Positions 10,275-21,423 of a stretch of DNA of 64,000 nt are shown one piece after another. This DNA comes from Tannerella sp. (GTDB taxonomy: Bacteria > Bacteroidota > Bacteroidia > Bacteroidales > Tannerellaceae). A program made the translations under genes and the position numbers. The stretch is from assembly GCA_031277335.1 (NCBI GenBank), contig JAITMM010000237.1, positions 40,298-104,297 on the forward strand, read 5' to 3'. The notes below the pieces were generated by a model. That model searched no databases, was not told where the DNA came from, and worked only from the letters and a program-made list of their open reading frames with translations. Each line of letters begins with the position of its first letter. Position 1 is the stretch's first letter.

Positions 10275-11489
10275 ATGGACGAATTTGACGACAATTTCGG
10301 TATCAGTATAGTTACCGAAGGAGGCGAACCGAATAACGATTCGGCGCCGGTAGAAAAGGAAAAGGATAATTTTTCGGTATTGATGGATACTTCTTCCTGA
10401 AAAATGGAGGATGAGACGGAACAGCCGGAAGAGAAAGAGGAAACAGGGTCGGATAGCGATGAGACGGAAGATAGTCCGGACGCTTCGGAAAGTGCAGAGA
10501 ATGCAGTATCTACGGAGCAGGACGATAAAAAAACTCAGGAGAAAGTAGCTAACACACAGGGTGAAGATAAAGGCGAACAATCTCCTAAAACAAATTTATA
10601 TTCTTCCATCGCCAAAGCCCTCAAGGAGGACGATATTTTCACCCTGGAAGACCTTGATACTGAAAAAATACAGAGCGCGGACGATTTTGCAGATACTTTT
10701 AACCGTGAGATTGAAAAGAAGGTGCAGGAGCGTTTTGACGAGACGCAGAAGAAGATTTACGAGGCTATGAATGCCGGAATGACCGGCGATAGCATCCGTG
10801 AGTTTGAAGGCATGATCAATCAGTTGAATGCCATTAGCGATGAAACTCTTGCAGGTGAAGACTCACAGGCTGAAAAATTGAGAACGGATTTGATTTTTAC
10901 GTATTTTTACACCAAGGGATTTGACCAGGCAAAGGCGCAAAAAATGACCCGCAAAAGTATAGACGCGGGAACGGATGTGGAAGACGCCAGGGATGCGCTC
11001 GAAGAACTCAAAACACATTACCGTGGCGAATATGACAGGAAGATTGAGGAGACACGCAAGGCTACGGAAGATAGACGCGCAAGAGAGCGCGACATGAGCA
11101 AAAATATAGAAAAGAAAATTTTGGAAACGGAAGAGCCTGTAAAAGGCGTTAAACTGACGGCTACGGAACGGAAGGCTGTACTGTCCCAATTCAAGGATTA
11201 TGTGGATAAGACGGACGGGAAGGAAAACAGCGTTCCGCTGAATGCAATTGGCAAATACGCAAAGGAGAATCCGATAGACTTTCAATATAACCTGAATATC
11301 CTGTATTATCTGACTAATGGATTCAAAGATTTGTCAAAGGTTTTATCGAAGGAGAAGGCGAATGTTAAGAAGAGTGCGCTGTCGGACTTGGAACGTATCA
11401 TACGGAATCCGGCTTCGGGTAATGGTGCGGAACTCGACTTTGGCAATGACAGGTCTGCGGAATCGAAGTATAACGTTGTATTCGATTAG
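10275..11489 (+). CDS. Acidic, helical protein, probable capsid scaffold
   Basis: This 404-aa protein starts at ATG 10275, after AGGAG, and is read through a TGA at 10398. The first ~110 residues are highly acidic and disordered (runs of E, D, S and T). The rest is mainly charged helix with coiled-coil character (EIEKKVQERFDETQKKIYE). It lies directly upstream of the major capsid protein, the usual place for a scaffolding protein, and its composition fits. No protease motif is visible. Scaffolding function is inferred from position and composition. Some crAss-like annotations list the equivalent gene only as structural. Confidence 0.7.
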
Positions 11490-11686
11490 GCGGAAGGCTA
11501 AGGCAAAGGCGAAAGGTGAAAGGCGAAGTGTTTAGTGTTTAGAGTGTAGAGTTCAATTGAACTTGGCACATTAAACTTTAAACTTTGAACATCGAACCTT
11601 GAATTTTTAATTCGTAATTGTCAATTATTCTGTTGTTTCCAAAGTGTTAAGTTATTGATTTTGAACCCAATTAAAATATATTGAAA
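11490..11686 (+). repeat. Intergenic heptamer arrays
   Basis: AGGC-type, GTKTAGW, AACYTTG and AATTGTC-type units lead to an AT-rich stretch before the capsid ATG. The RRYTAAAC octamers seen in most gaps are absent here. There is no clear promoter. Confidence 0.65.
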
Positions 11687-14345
11687 ATGAGTTTAGGAAA
11701 ATTTCAAATGCGGGACGCAACGTCCTGAAAAGGTTTGACCACGTCGAACCACTTGAATGCTGTTTACAGGACAAGTCCACAGCAAGCAACACAGACTTAT
11801 ATCCGTCTGTTGGAACATAACTATGGCAGGAGTATGGAGAGTTTCCTGATGAGATTCCCCATCAAATACTTTGAAAACGATGAGGACATGGTGTGAAAAC
11901 TGATCGGCAGCGCCAGAAAAAACATACCTTTATATGAAGCGCGGGACTGCGACGGTAACGTTATTGGCGTAAACGATATGGCAGGAATAAACACGGAACC
12001 GTTCTATCTTGTATTTCAGGAAGATTACTTTGCGGACGGCAATTGGCTCGTAGGAGAATTGAATGAGGAATATCTGCTTATTGTTAAGGATGATCCAAAA
12101 ATTGAAGGTTCGCTTTACGTCTATCAGGTAGAATTGGCAGGCGGTAACGTTAGCGGTATGCCGGGTAGTGAATTGCAACCGGGCAAGAGATTCTCGGATG
12201 AATATTCGGCAGTCGAGAAAGATTTATCAAGAAAAGTTGGCGATAGAATGGAATGTCGCCTCGCAGCGTAATCTGCGATAAATAAACTGGGCAAAAACGG
12301 TGGAGTTCAAAAAGAGTTTTGATAATACCGTGCTAACTTGCCACTAACGATGGCAAGTAGTGTAGAGAGTAGAACATGAGGATAAGATAGTAAAAGATGA
12401 AAGGATATATCTATAAAATTACCAATAAGGTAAATGGAACGTCCTATATAGGACAAACAAGATATACAGTAGAATTTCGATGGAAACAGCATTGATTTAA
12501 AAAAGATGACAATACTAAATTCCATAATGCCATAAAATATTACGGCGTCGAGAATTTCACTGTGGAAACATTAGAAGAATGTAATGTTGATGATTTGGAC
12601 AGCAGAGAGATTTTCTATATTGCTAAATACAATACTTTTGAAAAAGGGTATAATTTAACAATAGGAGGAGGAGGAAAACGCAAGATAATTTCAGACAGTC
12701 AGTATGAAGAAATAGAAGGTTTGTATTTATCAGGTTTTACAACCTATAAAATCGCTGCTTTATTTAGAGTTGATAAGGCAACAATAACCAAGATATTAAA
12801 AGTCATGGGGGTTAAGATGCGCAGCGATAAAATACAAATGAATCATCAAGAATTTCTGGAACTGGTTAGTGATTATAAAAGTGGCTATTCATTAAGAGAA
12901 TTAGCCAAAAGATATGATTGCTCTGCACCCGGATTAAAAGAATACTTAAAAAGAAAAGGTGTTGATATTCAAGAAAAGTATTCAATTCTGGAAGATGAAG
13001 AATCTCAACAGGCTCTAATAAAAGATTATTTGGATAAAGATGTAATGACAAAAGACATTTTTGAAAAATATCATGTAAGTTGAGCAACATTCTATAAAAT
13101 TCTTTCATTGCATGGTATAAGTAAAAGTCATAGAAAACATTTTAAACTTACCGAAAAAGAATGTTTGGAAGCAATATCATTATTCAATTCAGGAATGATG
13201 ATACCCAATATAGCAAGAAGGTTTAAGGTTGATAAAACGACCATATATTCAATGTTTAAAAGATACCATGTTAACTATCTGACAGTATAATTGTTCCAAG
13301 AGTGTCCACTCCCTATTATTAAGTTAAGGGAGAAAATGTACTCCAAAACACTTCGTAAGAAGTTCGCAGGATAAAGAGCCTGCGATGAAAAGTTTAGATT
13401 CGATTTAGTGCACCTATCACTATGCGTAACGAATTTTCGCGCATTCGTCTGCAACACAAAGTTCCGGGCAGGATGCTGAATCGCAGAGTTGAATGCGGAA
13501 TCCCCTGTAAGGATCCGAAAACGAATCAGGTAAAAGTAGAGACGCTGTGGATGTATCACGTCGAATGGGTTTTTGAACAGCAATTTTCGCAGGACAAGAA
13601 CTATTGTTTGATGTATGCACGTTCCAATAGAAGTTCCAATGGGGAAGTGAGAAACTACGGTAAATCGGGTAATATCCTTTCTACCGGTAGCGGTATCCGC
13701 GAACAGATGTCGGTAGGTCATGTTACCTACTATAATCAGTTCAGTTTGAAGATGTTGGAGAACGCCTTGTTTGAATTGAGCACGGGAGTGCTGGGATATA
13801 ACATGCGTAATTTCGTTCTGGAAACGGGCGAACGCGGAGCTGCGAAGTTCAGCGAAGAAGCGCTGAAAACTACTTCCGGATGGCAGTCGAATATTTGGAT
13901 GGATGCTGAACGCCTGGGTATGGTAGGCAAGACAACTTCCGAACTGTCGAGCAACGCTTTAAAAGCGGGCTTCCAGTTTACGGAGTTTCTGTTTGCCAAT
14001 AACATTCGCGTTACCATTAAGGTGAATCCGTTCTATGATGATGTGGTGAGAAATAAACTCATCCATCCGGTCTTCGGAGGGCCTGCGGAATCTTACCGCT
14101 ACGATATTTACTATATCGGAAACACGGACGAACCGAACATTCAATTGTGCAAGATCAACGGTATGGAAGAGCAAAGAGGTTTCCAAGCCGGGCCATTTGG
14201 CAATCCGTTCACGGGCGAAGCGAACACGAATTTTGCTTCCTTTGACGAGGATGCGGCTGTAATCCATAAGATGGCTACGTTGGGTGCTATTGTGCTTGAC
14301 CCGCTGCGGACGATGAGCTTTATTCCTTCGGTGTTGGCGGCTTAG
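11687..14345 (+). CDS. crAss-like major capsid protein, split by a group I intron
   Basis: Exon 1 is 11687-12244 (186 codons) and exon 2 is 13398-14345 (315 codons plus TAG), joining to a 501-aa protein of the usual size for crAss-like capsid proteins (HK97 fold). The N-terminus (MSLGKFQMRDATSW) and the stretch MRNEFSRIR..HKVPGRML are hallmark sequences of this family. Exon 1 uses TGA for Trp. Splice sites were set from base pairing: GGCGAT at the end of exon 1 pairs with GTCGCC in the intron, including the expected U.G pair, and ATTC at the start of exon 2 pairs with GAAT. The joined frame reads KVGD-IRFSAPITMRNEF. A strong terminator follows the gene. Confidence 0.9.
12245..13397 (+). other. 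Group I self-splicing intron in the capsid gene
   Basis: This 1153-base insertion puts exon 2 in a different frame. Seen directly: P1 (GGCGAT/GTCGCC with U.G at the 5' splice site), P10 (GAAT with ATTC of exon 2), a terminal G, and a core segment AATACCGTGCTAACTTG that closely resembles the conserved core of the T4 td intron. Near the 3' end, TCGCAGG...CCTGCGA forms another hairpin. Established knowledge: group I introns splice with guanosine and often carry a homing endonuclease gene, as here. Confidence 0.85.
12397..13290 (+). CDS. GIY-YIG homing endonuclease in the capsid intron
   Basis: This 297-aa protein opens with GYIYKITN...SYIGQT, the GIY-YIG nuclease signature, followed by FRWKQH. 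KYYGVENFTVE and DLDSREIFYIAKYNT are the later motifs of the domain, including the catalytic Glu region. The remainder has four helix-turn-helix-like units (for example TYKIAALFRVDKATITKIL and MIPNIARRFKVDKTTIYSMF) that would recognise DNA. Two in-frame TGAs encode Trp, so the gene is adapted to this genetic code. It would cut intron-less capsid alleles to spread the intron. It ends in TAA 107 bases before the 3' splice site. Confidence 0.9.
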
Positions 14346-14425
14346 AATTTAAAGGCTTAGGCAAGAGGCTAAGGCGAAGGCGAAAGTTTGGAGTTTAAGG
14401 TTCAAAGTTCGTCATTCGTAATTGT

Positions 14426-14467
14426 AAAGGGGTTAGGGATTCTAACCGGTTTCTGACCCCTTTTTTT
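14426..14467 (+). terminator. Rho-independent terminator after the capsid gene
   Basis: AAAGGGGTTAG pairs with CTGACCCCTTT over 11 bp (one G.U), with a 16-base loop and seven Ts. It would end transcripts of the scaffold and capsid genes. Confidence 0.85.
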
Positions 14468-14575
14468 AAATTGATAATTGATAATTGATAATTGACAATT
14501 GACAGTTAAGAATTAAGAGTTTTTGAACTGAACGATTAAACGAATTAACAACTAAACGGTTAAACAATAATAAAA
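14468..14575 (+). repeat. Intergenic heptamer/octamer arrays
   Basis: ATTGATA/ATTGACA units, then RRYTAAAC octamers, lead into the AATAATAAAAATAGGAGATT leader of the next gene. Confidence 0.75.
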
Positions 14576-14590
14576 ATAGGAGATTGGAGT

Positions 14591-15523
14591 ATGGAAGAGA
14601 AAGAAGGGACGGCAAGAGGGTCGTCCAAAAAAGAAACATTGACAGAGGGATTGAATCGCTTGGCGAGCAGAAAACTTATATCGTGTCTTACAGACAAGGT
14701 TATTTATGTTCGATGGATCCCCAAAGAGGGCGGTATCATAACAGATCCCAAGCATGTGCTGGCAGGCGGTATGGCGCCAACGGCAAAGCGTACTTATACG
14801 GTACCGATGCTGAAAAGCGGTACATATGCGAATCCGCTTACCAACGAGGAGAAAGCCTTTTTGGAAGCGTATATGGGATTGGAGCCTAACGCGCTCTCGG
14901 TGTATAAAAAGGATGATAACTACTGGGATAACAGACAGGTGGAACTTGGGAAGGGGACAACGACCCTGCATCTGTCAGACCCGAATGATTACATCCGTTA
15001 CAAAATCCTGTTGATGAACAAGGATTTTATCGCTCCGGACGAGATTACGTTGAAGAACGCACGCAAGGCTACGTATCAGTATGTTATCACCGGAAACAAT
15101 GAGGACGACGTAACTGAAAGTCTTGACAAGAAAAGTAGGGCATACAAGAAATATGCAGACTTGAAGAATGAGATTGAAAAACTGGCTCTGATCGTGGAAG
15201 AAACAACGGGGCGTTCGGTAGCGAAACTGAAAAAGGAAACGATCTACAGGGAAGTGGAGAAGGCAATAGATAATCATCTTGATGCGTTTCTCAAGTATGC
15301 CGAAGACTTGTATTTGGATACGAAACTGTTGCTGTATCGCTCACTTGATATTGGTACGGTACGCAGAAAGGGAACTTACTTCTATTTGACGGATGGTATG
15401 CGTCCGCTTTGCACCGGTAATCAGGAACCGACATTGCAGTCGGCTTGCGAGATGCTGAACAATCCGCGGTACCAGGAGATTAAGTTTACGCTTGAGGCGA
15501 AATTGAACAATACGAATCAGTAG
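14591..15523 (+). CDS. Conserved head protein downstream of the capsid gene
   Basis: This 310-aa protein has no TGA and is preceded by AGGAG. The first 80 residues are basic and polar. The middle is mixed, with a long charged helix (KKYADLKNEIEKLALIVEETTG). The position directly after the capsid gene is that of an auxiliary capsid or head protein conserved in crAss-like phages. I cannot name the fold. The start is favoured over the frame-2 ORF at 14584 because this frame is long, and its leader nearly repeats the leader of the scaffold gene. Confidence 0.65.
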   Translation: MEEKEGTARGSSKKETLTEGLNRLASRKLISCLTDKVIYVRWIPKEGGIITDPKHVLAGGMAPTAKRTYTVPMLKSGTYANPLTNEEKAFLEAYMGLEPNALSVYKKDDNYWDNRQVELGKGTTTLHLSDPNDYIRYKILLMNKDFIAPDEITLKNARKATYQYVITGNNEDDVTESLDKKSRAYKKYADLKNEIEKLALIVEETTGRSVAKLKKETIYREVEKAIDNHLDAFLKYAEDLYLDTKLLLYRSLDIGTVRRKGTYFYLTDGMRPLCTGNQEPTLQSACEMLNNPRYQEIKFTLEAKLNNTNQ

Positions 15524-15676
15524 TGTGCAGTGTTTAGAGTGTAGAGTGTAGTTATTTAATTGACAATTGACAATTGATAATGGACAATGAATTTTGAACC
15601 TTGAACTTTGAATATTGAACTTTAAACAATTAAACGACTAAACGATTAAACAATTGAACGACTAAACAATTTAGGC
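15524..15676 (+). repeat. Intergenic heptamer/octamer arrays
   Basis: This gap has one of the clearest full series: GTGTAGA/GTTTAGA, ATTGACA/ATTGATA, AACYTTG-type, then RRYTAAAC octamers up to the start codon region. Confidence 0.85.
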
Positions 15677-16444
15677 ATGAGTAATTCTGAATTTGAGAAT
15701 GGATTTAACATATTGTATAACAACATCCTGTCGGGACAGTCGCCGGGGATTAATTCTTACGAGAAATCGTTCTTTCTGACAAAAGCACAGGAGGAGATTG
15801 TCAAGAATTATTTTAATCCCTTGGGCAACAAGTATCAGGATGGGGTTGAAGGTTCCCCGAAAAGGAACATTGATTTTTCATCCATTATCAGGGAACGTTC
15901 AATAACCGGCTCTTTTATCCCGTTCGGAAGGATATATGATAACATGCTTGTTTATGAACTCCCGGAAGATTACTTTTTGGAGTTGTCGTTGCGATTGCGA
16001 AGCGTCCCTCAACAGGGTCAGCAACTCTTGCACAGGGTGATAAAAAATGTAACGTCCATGGAGATGGACAGATTGCAGTCAAAACCTTATAGGGAGCCAT
16101 TTCGCGCACAGGCTTGAAAGGTTCATACGCTTGCCTATAACGGCAAGGATAGCGAGTTTAACATTGTAATTAACAAGAATGACGTTGCTATAACGTGGCT
16201 GCTTGACGTGCGTTACGTGAAACGCCTAAAACCGATTATACTCGAAGATTTGAGTATCACGGAAAACGAGTTTGGATTATCGGCGGGAACGCTTACGATA
16301 GAGGGCGAATCACAGGCTATGGCTTGCGAATTGGACAGTCAGATTCATCAGGAGGTATTGAACAGGGCGGTCGAATTGGCTGCGCTTTCGATGACGAATG
16401 ATAAACTGGCGCCGATGTTGCAGGTTAATGCGAGGAGTGAATAA
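15677..16444 (+). CDS. Connector/ring-type virion protein
   Basis: This 255-aa protein is read through TGA 16115 (Trp). It shares the YEKSFFLTKAQEE and PIILEDL blocks with the gene at 1386, which makes the two paralogues. A short cysteine-containing segment precedes a helical C-terminus (HQEVLNRAVELAALSM). In crAss-like phages proteins with this N-terminal block lie between the capsid gene and the tail genes and are considered head-tail connector (ring) proteins. The assignment rests on context and size. Confidence 0.65.
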
Positions 16445-16565
16445 GGCTGAGGCGAAAGGCGAGAGGCAAAGTGTGTAGTGTTTAGAGTTTAATTGACAAT
16501 GAACATGAAACCTTGAACATTGAACTTTAAAATTTTAACGACTAAACGGTTAAACGATTAAACAA
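16445..16565 (+). repeat. Intergenic heptamer/octamer arrays
   Basis: AGGC-type, GTKTAGW, AATTGAC, AACYTTG and RRYTAAAC units appear in that order. About 60 bases of AT-rich unrepeated sequence follow before the next ATG. Confidence 0.8.
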
Positions 16566-16625
16566 TGAAAGTAAACATTTTTTTTGTAGATATATTTTTA
16601 GTATTCATTTAATATTTAAGAGATT

Positions 16626-17669
16626 ATGGCAGCATTTTCACAAGATCAATTCCGGCAGTTTTATGCCGTATTAAAATTTAACAACACGGATCCCAAGGTA
16701 GATACCTGGGTTACGGCGGGAGACGCCGGTTTTGGCAAAAACGCAACCAACACGCAGTTCTGGCTTAACTATGCCAGTCCGAATGGCGTTTGGGAACCCA
16801 ATGCTACGGGTTCGAGAGTACAGGTTACGAGGGGAGACATCATCCACAAGGACAGAATTGTTTATGCGAAGATGTCCACGGCGGGAGACCGTCCCCTGCA
16901 ACGCATGGAGGTGGTATTGAATCCTACTTTGAACAGCGGTGCGCCGATTATAGGACAGGACTATTTGCTGAATTTCGTATTCACCAATCTGAATATCGGT
17001 GGCCCGGAAAATCAGTATTTCAAGACGGGCGCTTCTTACAGGGCAAGAACGGGAGACACGGCTGCCATCGTTTATAACGAACTGGCTGACAGTGCGAAGA
17101 GAAATTTCTCTCGCGAGAGTTATCCCTATGTTCATGTCTATACGGATACGTGGGATCCGTGGACTACGCCGAAACCGGCTACTTCGACTTCTACCAAGAT
17201 CATCGTTGAAGAGGTATTGCAACCTTATGCCCGTGGCAAACGTTCCGGCAATCAGGTGCCGTTCTCCATGGTCGCGGCTCCCGTTATTGACAACGGCAGT
17301 TATGTAGCGTGGGGTAACATCACGAATACTACGGCTACGAATGCGAAATATTCGCCTTCGGGACGTATCGTGGCTGATATGGAATGGTTCTATCTTGGAC
17401 AAAGGGCTGAACAGTTCCGGTTTGACGGATATAACAATTTCGAGACTGTTTATCTTACCGATCCTACTGCGTCTTACGATTCATTGGACATAGAATTCTA
17501 TTGAGCAGGAAACAATGAAGATATTCAAAAGTCCACGCGCTGGCTTTCCATTTTTGTTCCGCGTATTCCGGCTACTGCGCCTGCTACGGGTCTTGTCAAG
17601 AATCCGATACTGGATAGTTTGGCGGGACAATTGACGGGGGTTACGGTGTTGGATAACAGGAAGCCGTAG
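16626..17669 (+). CDS. Conserved structural protein, beta-rich
   Basis: This 347-aa protein, with one TGA near the C-terminus (17502), has a Gly/Thr/Asn-rich, beta-type composition and no membrane segment. It has an AT-rich leader without repeats and its own strong terminator downstream, which suggests abundant expression, like the capsid protein. In crAss-like phages a protein of this size follows the capsid and connector genes. A tail or head-decoration subunit is likely, but I recognise no named family. The C-terminal 50 residues (STRWLSIFVPRIPATAP) exist only if TGA is read as Trp. Confidence 0.6.
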
Positions 17670-17703
17670 TCAATTGACAATGGACAATTGATAATGGATA
17701 ATT

Positions 17704-17756
17704 AAAGGGTGATGGCATTCTTGGCAGGTTTGCCATTGGTCATCATCCTTTTTTTT
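17704..17756 (+). terminator. Rho-independent terminator
   Basis: AAAGGGTGATGGCA pairs with TGCCATTGGTCATCATCCTTT, with an inner TGGCA/TGCCA hairpin, and eight Ts follow. It ends the preceding structural-gene transcript. Confidence 0.85.
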
Positions 17757-17851
17757 AGAGGGTAAAATTTAGAGTTTAGAGGCGATAGGCATTAGGCGAA
17801 AGGCTAACGCCTAAACAACTAAACAATTAAACAGTTAAACAATTATAGGAC
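17757..17851 (+). repeat. Intergenic heptamer/octamer arrays
   Basis: GTTTAGA, AGGCGAA and RRYTAAAC units run up to the ATG at 17852. Confidence 0.75.
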
Positions 17852-18562
17852 ATGGATATAATCAATTTCAGGGTGGCGCCTACTGCCGATGCGTTGGAGT
17901 TATGGGTCGAGGTTCCGGACGGGCCTAATTACGAAGGAATAACGATTGACAAGATTGCTATTCAGGATGACAAGCACTGAACGGTGGGTTATCCGGAACA
18001 TCCGCAATTCGAGATGAAGTATAATCCGATGTTTCTTCCACAGGGATCGCCTGCATTACCGACTGATTTCTACAACAATAAAAAGGTTTCCAAGATTTTA
18101 ACGTTCAAGGATTTGAAGAAGTTATCCCGCACTGGCAAGTGCCCGGACACCAAGTGTTCGCACAAGTTTACCAATTCGGGCTTGTTTTTCATGTATGTGC
18201 ATCAGGTAGATGACGGTACGAATCCATTAACGGAGGCTATTCCCTGTTGCTGCAACAAGGAAACGACTGTTGCCGTGGCTGCCAATCTGTATCCTATCTA
18301 TAATACGGTTGCGAAGTTGATTGACGGATGGAATGCCACATGCAACGATAATAAAAATCAGGACTTGTTGATTGATTTGTATTTGAAGAAACAGATTTTT
18401 CTGGATGCTATCGAAATGGAAGATTATTGTACTGCCATCAAGATTTGGCATTCGTCGCTGTTTAAAGATGTGCGGACGGGAGACTGTCTGAATGGTTGCA
18501 ATAACAGCGGGTATTCGGGCGGGTCTTATGATGTGGGAAGAGGGTGTAGGACTTGCGGTTAG
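17852..18562 (+). CDS. Cysteine-rich phage protein of unknown function
   Basis: This 236-aa protein starts at ATG 17852 and is read through TGA 17978. Cysteines are clustered: CPDTKCSH near residue 90, PCCC near 130, a CNDN stretch, and a C-terminal Gly/Cys/Ser tail (CLNGCNN, CRTCG). The clustering suggests a metal-binding or zinc-ribbon-like site. No signal peptide is present. It sits between structural proteins and the repeat-rich adhesins and may be a tail or fibre-base protein. I do not recognise a named family. Confidence 0.6.
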
Positions 18563-18701
18563 GTATTAGGCGAAAGGCAAGAGGCAAAGTGTGTAGTGTT
18601 TAGAGTTTAATTGATAATTGACAATAAAACTTTAAACCTTGAACTTTGAACATCGAACTTTTAACGACTAAACAACTAAACGAATAAACAATAATTTAGG
18701 T
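18563..18701 (+). repeat. Intergenic heptamer/octamer arrays
   Basis: AGGCGAA, GTKTAGW, ATTGATA/ATTGACA, AACYTTG and RRYTAAAC arrays occur in series. Confidence 0.85.
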
Positions 18702-21296
18702 ATGGAGAATTTGGGAAAGGCGAATATTATCAATGCGTTGAATCTGTACGATTATCTGGCTTTGTACGGATTTGACAAGTATCATACCAAGGATGACTTG
18801 ATTGTCCTTGCGATGATTAATGATTTTTTGTCGAATAACTGCCATTACAATATCCTGGATGATTGTCTATACCGTAAATTGCTTTGTATCGTTGAAAAAA
18901 TTATGAACGGTAATCCTATGATGAAGTATTGCCGTATCTTCTTTACCGAATATAAAAATCTGGACGGTTCTCAAAATATACGCGATTATCAGAAAGTTAA
19001 GGATGAAACGGGTATTGATTATTCGATACCGGCGTTTAAATACACGATAGATCAAAGTCCCCCAGCCCAAATCCCTTCTCAAGGGGGAGGCGTGGTACTT
19101 GACGGTTCGCCAACGGGATTTTATCAGGTAGGGAAAAAGATTGTAATTCCTACGGTTGTTCCAATTGCTACGGGTTATACTTTTGATTATTGATTGCGGA
19201 ATGATACGGGATTGCCTGTTTCGGGCAGTTTTGTTATGCCGGAAAATGATGTTACCGTTGAAGCGCAATGGATTGCTAATTCCTATACATTGACGATAGA
19301 CTTGAATGGGGGAAGCCCCTCCTCTTCCCCCCAAGGGGGGACTCCTGACGGGGTATATGCTTACGGGACGGTTATTGAATTGATGAATCCCGATCCTGTC
19401 CGGACTAATTATACGTTTGCGGGTTGGATACGGTTGGATACAAATGAGAATGTTACGGCATCGTTTATCATGCCTGCTTCCGATTTGACGTTGCAGGCGC
19501 AATGAATTGAGAATCAGAAATATTTATATAAGATAGATTTAAGCGGAGGCACAGGCAGTTCGGGCGGAACGGATCCCGGTAATTACTATGAGGGAACTAC
19601 CATTAGTTTACCTTCGGTTTCTCCTTCCAAGGCGGAGTATAACTTTACCGGTTGGAAGAGAAGTGATACAAATACGGCTGTCAGCGGCAGTTTTGTAATG
19701 CCTGACAATGACGTTACCATTATTGCACAGTGGGAACTGATTCCTAAATATGCTTTCAGCATAGATTTGAATAGCGGTTCGGGTGGTTTGGGCGGTACTG
19801 TTCCGGGAAACTACTATGCGGGAACTGTTATTGATTTGATGACAACAAATCCTTCGCGTACCGGTTATATTTTTGACGGTTGGATACGCTTGGACACGAA
19901 TCAGGCTGTAACAGGTTCTTTTGCCATGCCTGCCAATAATATTGTTTTGCAAGCACAATGGGAGTTGGCTCCGGTTACGGTTACGTTTAACGGTAATGGC
20001 GGCGTTTTACAGTCGGGACAGGAACAGGTTACTGTACCTTATGGAACGTTGTGGATAGATGTGGCAAAACCTTCGTATAAGAGACCTCAACTGGCGTCGC
20101 AGCAAGGCGGATTTACGTATATAAAAGACGATGACAGTACACTTGTCAATGATACGGATATTCTTACGGCAGATATTACGGTATATGCTTCATTTACAGT
20201 CATAGAAATAGGCGTGATTACGCATGACGGAGAGATACTTTCGGCGCAGGGGTGGATCGAGAAGTATGGAGTGAATTTATATTCGATTTACGATTCGGGA
20301 AGTGGAAATTTGCGTGTATTTTTCAAAAATGACGACGACAGTTTAAAAGATCATCTTGTCGAATATATTTATTTTAAGGACGGCGATTTTGCGTTCGGTA
20401 TTGCGTGCGATCATCTGGATGACGGTTCGAGCCGAAACATGCTTTCGGGCGGAACCGATTTTTTCAACATGCAGCAAGTATTGACGTCTCCTGACTCGGT
20501 ACTGAATGGCAAAGCCTATCAGATTTCAGCGTTTATCAATCAGCAGGGAATAGGGATTGGCGGTTACAATAGCGGTATTTATCCGCGGATGTTGGATCCG
20601 ATGATGACTTTTGCAGATGCACTGCAGTTTACACAGACGGGCGTCAATGAGGCGGCGGTTGAAGCGATTCTAAACAATAAAAACGGGAAACAACTGACGG
20701 CGGAGATTATCGCCGTGGGACAAAGCACGGAACTTACCGGTATGCAGACGTGGGCAATTGATACTCCGGCTTTGCAGAATGAGAAGTTTTATGTGGGCAC
20801 GCCTTACGAGTATAGTATCCTGTCTAAAAATCTTCCGCGTTTGTGGGATTTGATAGACATTCTGGATAATTGAGGCAGTACGGCATTTCCAAATCCCAAT
20901 GTTCCGGGAGCGTATATACCTTTCGAGGATCCACGCCAGACACCGGAGCCTACATATAAGCAATGGATTCCCTATACGTATTTTGCAGGCTCTTATGCGG
21001 TGGGATTTTATCCCGGTGATGGCAAGGTCTGTAGTCAGGGATTTCAACGGATTGACCGGAATCAAATTATTTGGAGTATGAATAACTTTTACACTACATC
21101 CATACCTCTTGTTACCGGATATGTGAGCAATACACAGGGAAACGAGGATTATGCGAATTGCAATCTGATACACATGGATATTTTGAACAATCAGTTATTG
21201 GACGGCGAAGGAAAGTTTGAACGGAGTAATGGAGGTTTGGGCAGGGCTATTCCGTTGATTGATGTTATGGCTTTGTTTTTGGAACGGGGTTATTAG
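18702..21296 (+). CDS. Adhesin-like fibre protein with InlB/Listeria-Bacteroides repeats
   Basis: This 864-aa protein is read through three TGAs. Residues 1-130 form an alpha-helical head that may attach to the virion. Residues ~130-430 hold at least four repeats of the Flg_new/InlB B-repeat type (Y.F.GW, SFVMP..DVT, AQW). A C-terminal ~400-residue domain follows, beta-rich with FFKNDDDSLKDHLVEY and a final ALFLERGY. Such repeats form stalks in surface adhesins, so a host-binding tail protein is likely. Two palindromic GC-rich elements (19058 and 19315) encode PPAQIPSQGGG and SSSPQGGTP insertions inside the repeats. TGA often encodes the conserved W of these repeats. Confidence 0.8.
19058..19090 (+). 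repeat. Palindromic element (family B) inside the adhesin gene
   Basis: TCCCCCAGCCC...CAAGGGGGAGG has imperfect inverted arms. It encodes a proline/glycine linker at the start of the first InlB repeat. Related copies lie at 19316, 22028 and 33471. Confidence 0.65.
19316..19342 (+). repeat. Palindromic element (family B) inside the adhesin gene
   Basis: CCCCTCCTCTTCCCCCCAAGGGGGG has inverted CCCCC/GGGGG arms. It lies in frame within an InlB repeat loop (SPSSSPQGGTP). Confidence 0.6.
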
Positions 21297-21420
21297 GAAT
21301 TAGGCTATAGGCGAAGGCTTAGGCAATTACGAATTATGAATCAGGAAAAGGCGAAGGCTTAGGCAGAGGCGAACTATGAACAATTAAACAACTAAACGAT
21401 TAAACGATTAAACAGGATAG
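21297..21420 (+). repeat. Intergenic arrays
   Basis: AGGCGAAGGCTTAGGC-type units and AATTACG units lead to RRYTAAAC octamers. Confidence 0.75.
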
Positions 21421-21423
21421 ACT

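Noticed and set aside
13422-14345. Separate capsid-like gene starting at ATG 13422
   Set aside because: It is exon 2 of the capsid gene. Codons upstream of the ATG (IRFSAPIT) belong to the protein, and splice pairing joins it to 11687-12244.
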